Shown here: positions 51,198 through 59,532 of the stretch, piece after piece
Layout of the letters: each line of letters opens with the position of its first letter
How positions within the stretch are numbered: the stretch's first letter is position 1
Source: an uncultured Bacilli bacterium
GTDB lineage: Bacteria; Bacillota_I; Bacilli_A; RFN20; CAG-631
DNA length: 60,623 nucleotides
Assembly (NCBI GenBank): GCA_947599835.1
Contig: CANQFQ010000009.1
Span: 1 to 60,623, forward strand
Reading direction: 5' to 3'
Position numbers and translations under genes: made by a program
The notes under the pieces: generated by a model
What the model was told of the DNA's origin: nothing
The model's input: only the letters and a program-made list of their open reading frames with translations
Databases searched by the model: none

Positions 51198-52826
51198 ATG
51201 AAAGAAAAATGGTGGAAAGATGCGGTCATTTATCAAATTTATCCTCGTAGTTTTATGGATGGAAATAATGATGGAATGGGTGATTTAAAAGGAATTATTT
51301 CAAAATTAGATTATTTACAATTTTTAGGCATAGATGCTATATGGTTATCCCCTATTTATGAATCCCCTATGGAAGATAATGGATATGATATTAGTGATTA
51401 TCATAAAATTGCACCTGAATTTGGTACAATGGAAGAAATGGATACGTTAATTGCAGAAGCTAAAAAAAGACATATTCGCATCATTATGGATTTAGTTGCA
51501 AATCATACTTCAAAAGAACATAAGTGGTTTAAAGAAGCCTTAAAAGGAAAAGATAATCCTTATCATGATTTTTATTATTGGAGTGATACGAAAGATAATA
51601 AAGAAGCCTCTTTTGGAGGAAGTTCATGGGAATATGTTAAAAATTTAGATGAATATTATTATCATTATTTTGCTAAAGGACAAGTTGATTTAAATTGGAC
51701 GAATCCCAAAGTAAGAAAAGAAGTTGCAAACATCGTTAATTGGTGGCTAGATAAAGGTGTTGCTGGTTTTAGAATGGATGCCATAGAATTAATTGGTAAA
51801 GATTTAAAAAATGGCATTTTTGCCAACGGTCCAAAAATTCATGAATATTTAAAAGAATTAAATCAAAATTCTTTTGGTTTAAAAGAAGATTCTATTACGG
51901 TGGGTGAAGGTTGGCCAACACCGCAAATTGCTTTAGATTATACAATGCCTGAAAACAAAGAATTAGATATGATGTTTCAATTTGAAAGTGCTTGTAGTAT
52001 TTATCTTCCTGATAACGGCCTTGGTAAATTTGATCCGCTTCCAATTGATTTAGTCAAATTAAAAGCGATTTTTGCTAAATGGCAACAAAGTTTACACAAT
52101 AAATCATGGAATGCTTTGTTTTGGGAAAATCATGATTTGCCAAGAAGTGTCACACGTTTTGGTGATGATCGGTTTTATCGTGTTGAAAGTGCTAAAGCTT
52201 TAGCAATCATGTTATTTTTACAACAAGGTACACCATTTATATATCAAGGTGAAGAAATTGGAATGACAAATGCTTATTTAAAGAAATTGTCCGATTATCA
52301 AGATATTGATGCTTTAGGCAACTATCAAGCTTTAGCAATTGATAAAAAACTCACAACTCCTGAAAAATTCTTAGAAGGTTTACAAAAAGGAAGTCGAGAT
52401 AATGCTAGAACACCTATGCAATGGGATGATAGTATAAATGCAGGTTTTAATAAGGGAGCAAAGCCTTGGCTTAAAGTAACACCAAACTATAAAGAAATTA
52501 ATGTTAAGCAATGTATCAATGATAAAGATTCTATTCTTTACACTTATAAACATTTAATTGAACTTCGTAAATCTAAAGAATATCGTAATGTCATTCATTA
52601 TGGTGATTTTAAATTAGAATTAGCTGATGATCCTTATTTATTTGTTTATGAAAGATCTTATCAACAACAAAAATTACTTATTGTGATTAATTATGATAAT
52701 GATGTTCATGAAATCAATCTGAATCAAAAACCTAAGAAGATTTTAATCAGTAATTATAAAACATCATCATTAAATCTAAAAAAACAAACGCTTCAACCTT
52801 ATGAAGCAATCGTTTATGAATTATAA
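51198..52826 (+). CDS. GH13 alpha-glucosidase
   Basis: The protein has 542 residues. WWKDAVIYQIYPRSFMDGNN, DLVANHTSKEHKWF, GFRMDAIELIG (nucleophile Asp), TVGEGWPTP (acid Glu) and ENHDLPRSVTRFGDD (third Asp) define the GH13 oligo-1,6-glucosidase/alpha-glucosidase/trehalose-6-phosphate hydrolase subfamily. Ala after the nucleophile Asp, rather than Val, is usually found in alpha-1,4-acting members, so maltose or short maltodextrins are the likelier substrate. AAGGAGG precedes ATG 51198. It would complete the breakdown of products from the nearby pullulanase. Confidence 0.9.
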   Translation: MKEKWWKDAVIYQIYPRSFMDGNNDGMGDLKGIISKLDYLQFLGIDAIWLSPIYESPMEDNGYDISDYHKIAPEFGTMEEMDTLIAEAKKRHIRIIMDLVANHTSKEHKWFKEALKGKDNPYHDFYYWSDTKDNKEASFGGSSWEYVKNLDEYYYHYFAKGQVDLNWTNPKVRKEVANIVNWWLDKGVAGFRMDAIELIGKDLKNGIFANGPKIHEYLKELNQNSFGLKEDSITVGEGWPTPQIALDYTMPENKELDMMFQFESACSIYLPDNGLGKFDPLPIDLVKLKAIFAKWQQSLHNKSWNALFWENHDLPRSVTRFGDDRFYRVESAKALAIMLFLQQGTPFIYQGEEIGMTNAYLKKLSDYQDIDALGNYQALAIDKKLTTPEKFLEGLQKGSRDNARTPMQWDDSINAGFNKGAKPWLKVTPNYKEINVKQCINDKDSILYTYKHLIELRKSKEYRNVIHYGDFKLELADDPYLFVYERSYQQQKLLIVINYDNDVHEINLNQKPKKILISNYKTSSLNLKKQTLQPYEAIVYEL

Positions 52827-52828
52827 AG

Positions 52829-52851
52829 CTAACCATTTGGTTAGTTTTTTT
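52829..52851 (+). terminator. Terminator of the alpha-glucosidase gene
   Basis: CTAACC, loop ATTT, GGTTAG, then seven T. Confidence 0.88.
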
Positions 52852-52880
52852 ATTTAAGGCCATACTAAAAATGAAATGAG

Positions 52881-53309
52881 ATGATAATGATGTGGATTTT
52901 ATATGCCTTTTTATCTGCAGTTTTTGCAAGTTTAATGACCATTTTTATGAAACTTGGATTAAAAGATATGAATCCACATGTGGCTACTGCATTAAGAACA
53001 AGCATGGTCGTACTTTTTTGTTGGTTTTTAGTTTTTGTAACAAAATCATCTCAGACGATGAAAGCTATCACAAAAAAAGAGTGGCTCTATCTAGTGCTTG
53101 CTAGTTTAGCCACTTTTGGGACTTGGACATTTTATTTTTTGTCGTTAAAAACGGGAAGTGTAAAAAATGTAATGACGATTGATCGTTTAAGTATTGTATT
53201 TGCAATTCTTTTTTCAGCCATTTTTTTAAAAGAAGTAATTACATACAAAACAATCATTGGAATGGCCGTTTTTTTGATAGGTGCTGTTTTATTGATTTAT
53301 TATCATTAA
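52881..53309 (+). CDS. Half-size EamA/DMT-family transporter
   Basis: The protein has about 140 residues with five hydrophobic segments, starting WILYAFLSAVFASLMTIFMK and ending in a helix after TYKTIIGM. One EamA repeat is present, with F-x-x-L-K-x-G near the start and R-L-S-x-x-F-A-I-L-F-S-A-I-F-L-K-E before the last helix, the hallmark E of the family. Full-length members have two repeats (about 300 residues); single-repeat proteins of this size work as dimers. Three in-frame ATGs (52881, 52887, 52890) leave the start uncertain. The 3' end overlaps the convergent hydrolase gene by 4 nt. Confidence 0.8.
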   Translation: MIMMWILYAFLSAVFASLMTIFMKLGLKDMNPHVATALRTSMVVLFCWFLVFVTKSSQTMKAITKKEWLYLVLASLATFGTWTFYFLSLKTGSVKNVMTIDRLSIVFAILFSAIFLKEVITYKTIIGMAVFLIGAVLLIYYH

Positions 53310-54124
53310 AAATAATATTCATCAAAATTCCAATCAATACCATCATCTAAATAATAGATATTGTGAGATCCTAAAAGCTCATTCGTTTCGGGATCTTTAA
53401 TCGTTTTATTGATTTCTTTATAAAAAAATATTTCAGTATATTTGCTAATAATTAAATCTTGTGCAGTGGTAATAAATCGATCTTCATCTAATTGTATATC
53501 AATTGCAGTATAGGCTTTACTAATAATATCCGTGCAATAGCGCGTTTTTTTAGTATTGAAAACAAAGGTATAATTGTAATATTGACCTAAAAAAGAATAG
53601 GCTTTATTCATCACTTTTTCTAATTGTGCAGGAGTTATATTTTTGACGGTTAAACCGACATATTCTTCTCTTAATTCGGTATCTCTTAACCAATAATTGT
53701 AGCCAAAATAAACCACATTATCTTCTTTTTTTGGTGCAAGTCCGGCGATTTCAATAATGGTATCATCTCGTTCGATTAATCCGGCGTGTCCACCGGCATA
53801 AAAATCCATAAAAGGCTTTACTGGAAAGAACATTTCATTTTCTAATGAAACGATGATATCGCCTCTACTTCCGGTATATAAATCGTTATCATAAGGATGA
53901 AACGAAGGTGTCGCTTTTTTCTTTTCCATACGACAAAAGTTCATATCAAAATTTTTAGCATATTCGCATTCGATGATTTTTTGACTTAAAAATTCGTGAA
54001 GAAGTTGCTTTACCCTATGATTTTCAACCATTGCATCAATGGTAAAATAGCTGGCCGTAGAAAGTAAACTGCCACATAAGATAATTAAAAAGATTTTAAA
54101 GCCTCTTAAATGCTTTTTTGCCAT
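53306..54124 (-). CDS. YiiX/YebB-like NlpC/P60-superfamily cysteine hydrolase
   Basis: The protein has about 272 residues: an N-terminal membrane helix (about 8-28), then an extracytoplasmic domain. GDIIVSLENEMFF, GGHAGLIERDD with the catalytic His, and RYCTDIISKAYTAI with the catalytic Cys occur in the permuted order of the YiiX/YebB group. Members cleave amide or thioester bonds of envelope components; the substrate is not known. ATG 54124 follows AGGTGAG; an in-frame GTG at 54133 lies inside that site. Confidence 0.75.
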   Translation of the reverse strand: MAKKHLRGFKIFLIILCGSLLSTASYFTIDAMVENHRVKQLLHEFLSQKIIECEYAKNFDMNFCRMEKKKATPSFHPYDNDLYTGSRGDIIVSLENEMFFPVKPFMDFYAGGHAGLIERDDTIIEIAGLAPKKEDNVVYFGYNYWLRDTELREEYVGLTVKNITPAQLEKVMNKAYSFLGQYYNYTFVFNTKKTRYCTDIISKAYTAIDIQLDEDRFITTAQDLIISKYTEIFFYKEINKTIKDPETNELLGSHNIYYLDDGIDWNFDEYYF

Positions 54125-54178
54125 GTTGCTCACCTATTTTTATTTTATACTTTCAAATACAAAAAATAAAGAATAAAC

Positions 54179-54208
54179 TTGAAAGATAAAAAGTGGACAT
54201 ATTATAAT
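54179..54208 (+). promoter_or_regulatory. Promoter of a small membrane protein gene
   Basis: TTGAAA, 18 bp, TATAAT, about 20 bp before the gene start. Confidence 0.7.
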
Positions 54209-54227
54209 AGTAAATGAGGTGTTAATA

Positions 54228-54536
54228 ATGAAATTTTTACATTGGATGGATAGCCAAAAAAAGTGGATAAAAATTCTTTTTTGCATTCCTTTTGTTGATA
54301 TTATATGGGTTATATATCGTTTGGTGCTGAGTGCAAAAAATAAAGATTGGTTAAGTGTTGTCATTTGTGTTTTATTAATTTTTGTTGGCATTCCTTGGTT
54401 ATGGTTATTAGATTTATTATTTATTTGTGTTCAAGAAAAAGTTTTGTGGTTTAAATATGAACCTAAAACAATACTCGATACTGAAGAAAAGGATGCTTCA
54501 CAATTGGATTCTAACGAAAAAACAACTTTGGAATAA
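54228..54536 (+). CDS. Small membrane protein, unknown function
   Basis: The protein has 102 residues with two membrane helices (about 14-32 and 42-68) and an acidic C-terminal tail (about 75-102). ATG 54228 has GAGGTG upstream; an in-frame start at 54219 overlaps that site. No family recognised. Transcribed alone, with its own promoter and terminator. Confidence 0.65.
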   Translation: MKFLHWMDSQKKWIKILFCIPFVDIIWVIYRLVLSAKNKDWLSVVICVLLIFVGIPWLWLLDLLFICVQEKVLWFKYEPKTILDTEEKDASQLDSNEKTTLE

Positions 54537-54548
54537 AGTTGTTTTTTT
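54520..54548 (+). terminator. Terminator overlapping the stop codon
   Basis: AACAACTTT, 5-nt loop, AAAGTTGTT, then T residues. The stem includes the stop codon of the preceding gene. Confidence 0.85.
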
Positions 54549-54556
54549 ATATTTTA

Positions 54557-54850
54557 CTATGGGTTGTTTTTTCTGATTTTATCGAAATAATTGGATAGTT
54601 TATAAAACAATGCAAGTTCATCTTCATTATAACGATTTAAATCAAAGACTATTTTATTATCTAATCCTAAAATATAATCTGCTGTTGTGTGAAAGAATAA
54701 GGCCAATTCAATAATTTTCTGAGTGGAAGGAATAGAAATTCCCATTTCCCATGCATTAATACTCGATCTTGTAATATTTAATGCTTTAGCTAATTGGATT
54801 TGAGTAATTCCATTCAGTTCACGAAGTTTTTTGATTCTATCGGCAGTCAT
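54557..54850 (-). CDS. XRE-family helix-turn-helix regulator
   Basis: The protein has 97 residues from ATG 54850. The HTH spans residues about 6-58 (ITQIQLAKALNITRSSINAW, MGISIPSTQKIIELA) in the Cro/C1 pattern. The C-terminal part, DLNRYNEDELALFYKLSNYF, is a likely dimerisation helix. An in-frame TTG nine bases upstream has better spacing from AGGTGA and could be the true start. TATAGTATA (plus 54876-54884) in the upstream region is a candidate operator for autoregulation. Its target genes are not evident. Confidence 0.85.
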   Translation of the reverse strand: MTADRIKKLRELNGITQIQLAKALNITRSSINAWEMGISIPSTQKIIELALFFHTTADYILGLDNKIVFDLNRYNEDELALFYKLSNYFDKIRKNNP

Positions 54851-54875
54851 GATTATCAATACTATCACCTCTGTG

Positions 54876-54884
54876 TATAGTATA
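54876..54884. promoter_or_regulatory. Candidate operator of the XRE regulator
   Basis: TATAGTATA is a 9-bp near-palindrome about 26 bp before the regulator start, next to a possible -10. Proposed from position only. Confidence 0.3.
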
Positions 54885-54937
54885 GTCAACCTAAAAAGAT
54901 TAATAATTATCACGAATGATTATTTAAATTTTATATA

Positions 54938-54961
54938 AAAAAAGATTGCACGGCAATCTTA
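54938..54961 (-). terminator. Terminator of the degV-like gene
   Basis: On the minus strand AAGATTGC, loop CGT, GCAATCTT, then T residues. It overlaps the stop codon. Confidence 0.85.
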
Positions 54962-55843
54962 ATTTTTTTTATATTTTTGAATAAAGGCAATACCTAATGG
55001 ATGAGGACCGGTATGTACACCTACAGTAGCCCCAATTTGAAAAACGAATGCGTTTTGAATATTGAGTTCTTTTTTCATTTCTTCAACATATTGCAATCCT
55101 TCATTTTCATCATAGCCATATCCAAAACCAAAGTCATAATCTTCCATATTTAATTTATGTTTTTTAAAATGGTTTTTTGTTGCTTCCAAAACTTTAATTA
55201 AAGCTTTTTTTCGCGTTAAAGCAATTCCTGCGCAATCAATTTCCCCATTTTTAAATACGATTACAGGTTTAATTCTTAAAACGGATCCAAGAAAAGATTT
55301 TAATTTTCCAATTCGACCGCCACGAGATAAATAATCTAAATTGCCAATCGTAAAATAAGCTCTTCCAGTCATTTTTAATTTTTCAATTTCTTGAAAGGTT
55401 TCTTCAAGAGTGAGTCCTAGATTTCGCATTTCAATCACTTTCAAGGCCACTAAACCTTCAACTCCTGTTAGTAAATAAGAATCAACAATTTCAATTTGAG
55501 CTTGAGGATAATTTTCTAGAATTTCTTTTTTTGCAATCATAGCGCCATTATAAGAGCCACTAATTTTGGAAGAAATACAAATACAAATCATCGGTATATT
55601 TTGTTTTGCATAAATTTCGAAACAATGATAGTAAGATTCAGTGGTAGGCATCGAAGTTTTAGGCGATAGATGTGGATTTTCTATCATTTTTTTATAAAAA
55701 TCTTGACTCGTTTCCTCCATTTGAAGATAATATTTTTTTTCTTCAAAACTAATATAAAATGAAACTAAATCAATATTGTTTTCTTGAATGATATTTACAG
55801 GTAAATCGCAAGCACTATCACAAATAATTTTATATTGTTGCAT
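54959..55843 (-). CDS. DegV-family fatty-acid-binding protein
   Basis: The protein has 294 residues. KIICDSACDLPVNI, the Asp-Ser-x-x-Asp-Leu start, is the DegV hallmark; SPKTSMPTTESY and CICISSKISGSYNGA hold Thr and Ser for the carboxylate; VDSYLLTGVEGL and GPHPLGIAFI near the C-terminus complete the family pattern. Many DegV proteins (FakB) bind fatty acids and present them to the kinase FakA. ATG 55843 follows AAGGAGA. A perfect palindrome lies just upstream of this site. Confidence 0.92.
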   Translation of the reverse strand: MQQYKIICDSACDLPVNIIQENNIDLVSFYISFEEKKYYLQMEETSQDFYKKMIENPHLSPKTSMPTTESYYHCFEIYAKQNIPMICICISSKISGSYNGAMIAKKEILENYPQAQIEIVDSYLLTGVEGLVALKVIEMRNLGLTLEETFQEIEKLKMTGRAYFTIGNLDYLSRGGRIGKLKSFLGSVLRIKPVIVFKNGEIDCAGIALTRKKALIKVLEATKNHFKKHKLNMEDYDFGFGYGYDENEGLQYVEEMKKELNIQNAFVFQIGATVGVHTGPHPLGIAFIQKYKKN

Positions 55844-55859
55844 GTATTTATCTCCTTTC

Positions 55860-55878
55860 AAGAGATTTTAAATCTCTT
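55860..55878. promoter_or_regulatory. 19-bp palindrome next to the degV-like ribosome site
   Basis: AAGAGATTT, central T, AAATCTCTT: perfect 9-bp arms. In the minus-strand mRNA it ends just before AAGGAGA, so it could be an operator close to the transcription start or a hairpin affecting translation. Confidence 0.5.
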
Positions 55879-56002
55879 TAAAAGTATAGGTTATAATACT
55901 TAAAATTACATTAAATAGTTTTGATTAAAAATTAGGTATAAGTTTGTTTAAATGAGGAATAATAAATATGCTTGCATGAGCAAAAAATAAATACTAAAAA
56001 AA

Positions 56003-56029
56003 TTAGCACTCAACTATTGACATTGCTAA
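56003..56029. promoter_or_regulatory. Upstream CIRCE-like operator, degenerate
   Basis: TTAGCACTC, N9, CATTGCTAA: left arm perfect and right arm 7 of 9 against the CIRCE consensus (GAGTGCTAA). It overlaps the -35 of the hsp20 promoter. Confidence 0.7.
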
Positions 56030-56044
56030 AAATGATGCTATAAT
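56017..56044 (+). promoter_or_regulatory. Sigma-A promoter of the small heat-shock gene
   Basis: TTGACA, 16 bp, TATAAT. It lies between two HrcA-type operator sites. Confidence 0.85.
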
Positions 56045-56048
56045 ATAA

Positions 56049-56075
56049 TTAGCACTTAGGAATAAGGAGTGCTAA
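56049..56075. promoter_or_regulatory. CIRCE operator (HrcA binding site)
   Basis: TTAGCACTT, 9 nt, GAGTGCTAA: 17 of 18 arm positions match CIRCE. It sits directly after the -10 box, where HrcA blocks transcription until heat shock. Confidence 0.95.
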
Positions 56076-56094
56076 AAAAAGGAGGAACAAAATT

Positions 56095-56517
56095 ATGAGC
56101 AACAATGTTACAAATCGTAGAAATCCATTAGGATTTATTGACCCTTTCTTTGATGAATTCTTTAATGAAAGAAATTCAAATAATATAATGAGGACAGATA
56201 TTAGAGATGAAGGTGATTGTTACTTGCTGAAAATTGATGTTCCTGAAATTCAAAAGGAAAACATCAAGATTTCATTACAAGAAGGCTATTTAACGATCAA
56301 TGCAACTTTTAATGAAAGTAATGAAGAAAAAAATAAACAAGGTAAATACTTACGAAGAGAAAGACAATATGGATCTTATAGTAGAAGTTTCTATATTGGA
56401 GAAGACATCTTACAAGAAGATGTTAAAGCAAAACTTGAAAATGGTGTTTTAACCTTAAAAGTTGCTAAGAATAATCACGAAAAGAAAGTAGAACATCATT
56501 ATATTAATATTGAATAA
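56095..56517 (+). CDS. Hsp20/alpha-crystallin small heat-shock protein
   Basis: The protein has 140 residues with a short N-terminal arm (NPLGFIDPFFDEFF). The alpha-crystallin domain is at about 38-130, with YLLKIDVPEIQKENIKISLQ, GSYSRSFYIGEDI and LENGVLTLKVAK (the G-V-L signature), ending in the YINIE anchor (I-x-I type). It holds unfolded proteins in a refoldable state. AAAGGAGG precedes the start. The CIRCE sites make it an HrcA-regulated heat-shock gene. Confidence 0.95.
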   Translation: MSNNVTNRRNPLGFIDPFFDEFFNERNSNNIMRTDIRDEGDCYLLKIDVPEIQKENIKISLQEGYLTINATFNESNEEKNKQGKYLRRERQYGSYSRSFYIGEDILQEDVKAKLENGVLTLKVAKNNHEKKVEHHYINIE

Positions 56518-56544
56518 TTGCTTCATTCAAGAAAATGCATTTAA

Positions 56545-56568
56545 GGACTAGAATTCTAGCCCTTTTTT
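56545..56568 (+). terminator. Terminator of the hsp20 gene
   Basis: GGACTAGAATTCTAGCCC, largely self-complementary, then six T. Confidence 0.8.
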
Positions 56569-56629
56569 GTATCACTTGCATTTTAATATTTTATTTGTTA
56601 TAGTTTGATTGAAAAAGAGGTGAAAACAC

Positions 56630-57076
56630 ATGAAATTACTTAGTGGTTTAGGTCGATTTTTTACTTTTATATTTAATGTTAGAGTAATTCGAAAAGCAAT
56701 GTTATGTACTGACCAAGAAAAGAAACAAAAACATAAGGCTTATGCAATCGGCTCAATTATTCTTGGCATTTTAGGAGTTGTTTTAATGGTACCAGCATGC
56801 TATGGCGGTATTAAAATTGTTCAATTTGCTTTTACTCATATGCTCGCTATTATTGGTAACATTTTCTTAGCCGTTTTTGGAATTGCTTTTTGCTTTTTAC
56901 CACTTGTTCTTTGTGAATCATCTATCACTTATGCTATTGCTGAGTTATTTATGAATCGTAAAGCTCTTTCGTGGATTTCCCTTGTTTTATCCATTTTATT
57001 TACCATTGGAGCTATTCTTTTAGCCGTTTTCTTATTCATGGGTAATTTAAATGGACTTGGCGTTAGTTTAGGTTAA
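56630..57076 (+). CDS. Integral membrane protein, unknown function
   Basis: The protein has 148 residues with a basic N-terminal arm and three membrane helices (about 42-66, 74-98, 114-142). GAGGTGA precedes the start. The first 40 residues (RFFTFIFNVRVIRKAMLC) may lie along the membrane. No family recognised. Own terminator follows; nothing in the context suggests a role. Confidence 0.65.
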   Translation: MKLLSGLGRFFTFIFNVRVIRKAMLCTDQEKKQKHKAYAIGSIILGILGVVLMVPACYGGIKIVQFAFTHMLAIIGNIFLAVFGIAFCFLPLVLCESSITYAIAELFMNRKALSWISLVLSILFTIGAILLAVFLFMGNLNGLGVSLG

Positions 57077-57090
57077 AAAATTGTGATATC

Positions 57091-57112
57091 GGGGATAAAC
57101 ATCCCCTTTTTT
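57091..57112 (+). terminator. Terminator
   Basis: GGGGAT, loop AAAC, ATCCCC, six T. Confidence 0.9.
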
Positions 57113-57171
57113 AATGCATTGTTATTTTAAAAAATGTATAATTATTTTAACAAAGCAGTAGGAGGATTTTT

Positions 57172-58497
57172 ATGAAAAAAGTAAATGTTAGTATAAAAGA
57201 TCGTAAGACCTTAGTGTTAGAAGAAGATGCTCATAAGGGAGATATCATTGATTTAAGTGAAATTACTAAAGTTGATTTAAGTTATATTGAAAAATTACTT
57301 AAAGATACCGATGATGAAACTTATAACAAAAAATTTAATTCAGATAGTCAACAAATCATTGAAAAATATAATCTTCAAATCGAAAATTTAAATAACCAAA
57401 TGAAAGATCTAGAAAAACAACATATCGAAAATGTTAAATCTGCTATTGAAAAAGAACGATTATCAGCTGAAAATCAAATGAAAGATTTAAGACATGAAAT
57501 TGCGACACTTAAGACACAAAAAGAAACTGAAATGGAATTAAATAAGCAAAAAATCATGAATAGTTATGCCGATAAAGTTAATGATTTAAATAATAAAATT
57601 GTAATTTTAGAAAAGCAAAAAGATTTAACTGTAGAAGTTGAAGTTGCTAAAGCAAAAGCAGAACTGCAAAAAGAAATAAATGATTTAAAACAACAACTGA
57701 ATGATGAAAAACTTCGTTTTTCAGATCTTCAAAGACAAAAATCGAACCTAAATGTTAAACAAATAGGTGAAGATTTAGAAATCTGGTGCAATAATGAAGT
57801 AACAAATTATATGCAAAATGGCTTTTTAAATTGTGTTTGGTATAAAGATAATAAAGTAATTCAAGAAGAAAACGAATTTAAAGGTAGTAAAGCTGATTTC
57901 ATTTTTAAGATTTATGCAAGTGATGAACATAAAGAAGAAGAATTATTAACTTCATTATGCCTTGAAATGAAAAATGAAAATCCTCAATCAGTCAATAAAA
58001 AAAGCAATGCTGATTATTATAAAGCCTTAGATAAAAACCGTAATAAAAAAGAATGTAAATATGCTATTCTTGTATCAGAATTAGAAGCCGATAAGGCTAA
58101 CCATCTACCTATCTATAAAGTAAATGATTCAGAATATAAAGATATGTATGTTGTTCAACCTGCTTATCTTATGGTCTTTTTAAATATGATTGTTTCTTTA
58201 ACAACCAAATTTGCGAATCTTTATAAACAAAGAGCTATTGAAAATGAAAAACTAAAATCACAAGATGATTTTAAAACAGAATTTGATAATTTGAAAAAAA
58301 CATATCTAGATAAACCATTAAACAGCATGAAAGAACAAATTGAAACGATTAGTAAACAAAACAAAGCAATTCATGATGCTTCTAAAAAGATCGATGATGC
58401 AATAGAAGCAATTACTAAAAATTATATCAATGAAATCGAAAATAAACTTGAAAGATTTGATGTAAAAATTAATAAAGCATATCAAAAAATAAGTTAA
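57172..58497 (+). CDS. DUF2130 family coiled-coil protein
   Basis: The protein has 441 residues. A long coiled coil (about 50-195, with heptads such as LNNQMKDLEKQHIE) precedes the DUF2130 domain (about 196-360). That domain starts GEDLEIWCNNEV and contains GSKADFIFKI, CLEMKNENPQSV and YAILVSELE. The E-x-K and D positions resemble a PD-(D/E)xK nuclease fold, but activity is not established. A C-terminal coiled coil follows. AGGAGG precedes the start. Confidence 0.88.
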   Translation: MKKVNVSIKDRKTLVLEEDAHKGDIIDLSEITKVDLSYIEKLLKDTDDETYNKKFNSDSQQIIEKYNLQIENLNNQMKDLEKQHIENVKSAIEKERLSAENQMKDLRHEIATLKTQKETEMELNKQKIMNSYADKVNDLNNKIVILEKQKDLTVEVEVAKAKAELQKEINDLKQQLNDEKLRFSDLQRQKSNLNVKQIGEDLEIWCNNEVTNYMQNGFLNCVWYKDNKVIQEENEFKGSKADFIFKIYASDEHKEEELLTSLCLEMKNENPQSVNKKSNADYYKALDKNRNKKECKYAILVSELEADKANHLPIYKVNDSEYKDMYVVQPAYLMVFLNMIVSLTTKFANLYKQRAIENEKLKSQDDFKTEFDNLKKTYLDKPLNSMKEQIETISKQNKAIHDASKKIDDAIEAITKNYINEIENKLERFDVKINKAYQKIS

Positions 58498-58549
58498 AAA
58501 TTGCCGGTAAAATCAAATACAATAATCATCATTTAAGGAAGTGAAAAAC

Positions 58550-59404
58550 TTGAAAAATAAAAGAGTATTAAGTTTTCTTATTATGGCTTTAGTTTATATC
58601 ATAGCCATGGTCTCTAGTATTGTAATTTATTCGTATCTACCGTCAACTTTACATTTTGCTATTCGATTGTTAATTGTTGATGTTATTGCAACAGTTATCG
58701 TGTTTATATTTAGTTTATTATTTAATAATGCTTCAGTTTATGATCCGTATTGGAGTGTTCAACCTATGGTTATCACGATTTGTTTTGCAATCCATAAAAA
58801 ACTTAGTATAGCCGGTATTTTATGTTTAATCTTAGTTTTATATTGGGGTATTAGACTTACGCTTAACTGGGCTTATACATTTAAAGATTTAAACCATCAA
58901 GACTGGCGTTATAGTATGCTTAAAGAAAAAACGAAAAAATTATATTTCTTTGTTAATTTGTTTGGCATTCATATGTTTCCAACGTTAATTGTTTATAGTT
59001 GTGTTTTACCCATTGTTTATGTTTTAAATTATGCCACTCCATTGAATGCTTTTACAATTATTGGATTTATTATTTCATTAGTTTTTGTAACTATTCAAAT
59101 GATTGCCGATATTCAAATGCATCAATTTAGAAAACAAAAGACAAACACCTTTATTCGTAATGGTCTATGGAAATATTCTAGACATCCGAATTATTTAGGT
59201 GAAATTATGATGTGGATAGGTGTTGCTATGATGTGTCTTGGAAGTCTTGCTAACTATTGGTATTTATGTGTCGGTGCGATTTTAAATACTTTGATGTTTT
59301 TATTTATTAGTATTCCAATGGCTGAAAAACATCAAGCAAATCGAAAACCTAATTTTGATGAATATAAAAAACAAACGAGAATGCTAATTCCAATTAAAAA
59401 ATAA
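58550..59404 (+). CDS. DUF1295 / steroid 5-alpha-reductase-like membrane enzyme
   Basis: The protein has about 284 residues with seven membrane helices. The C-terminal motif NTFIRNGLWKYSRHPNYLGE, followed by MMWIGVAMMCLGS, is the signature of DUF1295 and isoprenylcysteine-methyltransferase-like proteins; DPYWSVQP near residue 65 is also typical. It may reduce or methylate a lipid. TTG 58550 has AAGGAAG 8 nt upstream; GTG 58541 is too close to that site. Confidence 0.88.
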   Translation: MKNKRVLSFLIMALVYIIAMVSSIVIYSYLPSTLHFAIRLLIVDVIATVIVFIFSLLFNNASVYDPYWSVQPMVITICFAIHKKLSIAGILCLILVLYWGIRLTLNWAYTFKDLNHQDWRYSMLKEKTKKLYFFVNLFGIHMFPTLIVYSCVLPIVYVLNYATPLNAFTIIGFIISLVFVTIQMIADIQMHQFRKQKTNTFIRNGLWKYSRHPNYLGEIMMWIGVAMMCLGSLANYWYLCVGAILNTLMFLFISIPMAEKHQANRKPNFDEYKKQTRMLIPIKK

Positions 59405-59417
59405 AAAAATATCATTA

Positions 59418-59451
59418 AAAATTCCTAGCGTAGAAACTAGGAATTTTTTTT
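59418..59451 (+). terminator. Terminator
   Basis: AAATTCCTAG and CTAGGAATTT around an 8-nt loop, then T residues. Confidence 0.88.
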
Positions 59452-59532
59452 ACAATAACATCTCTATTTAATTTAAAAAGTTCAACTAAAATTATATTAA
59501 TTATTTGCTTCTGCATAGTCTATTGTTTATTT

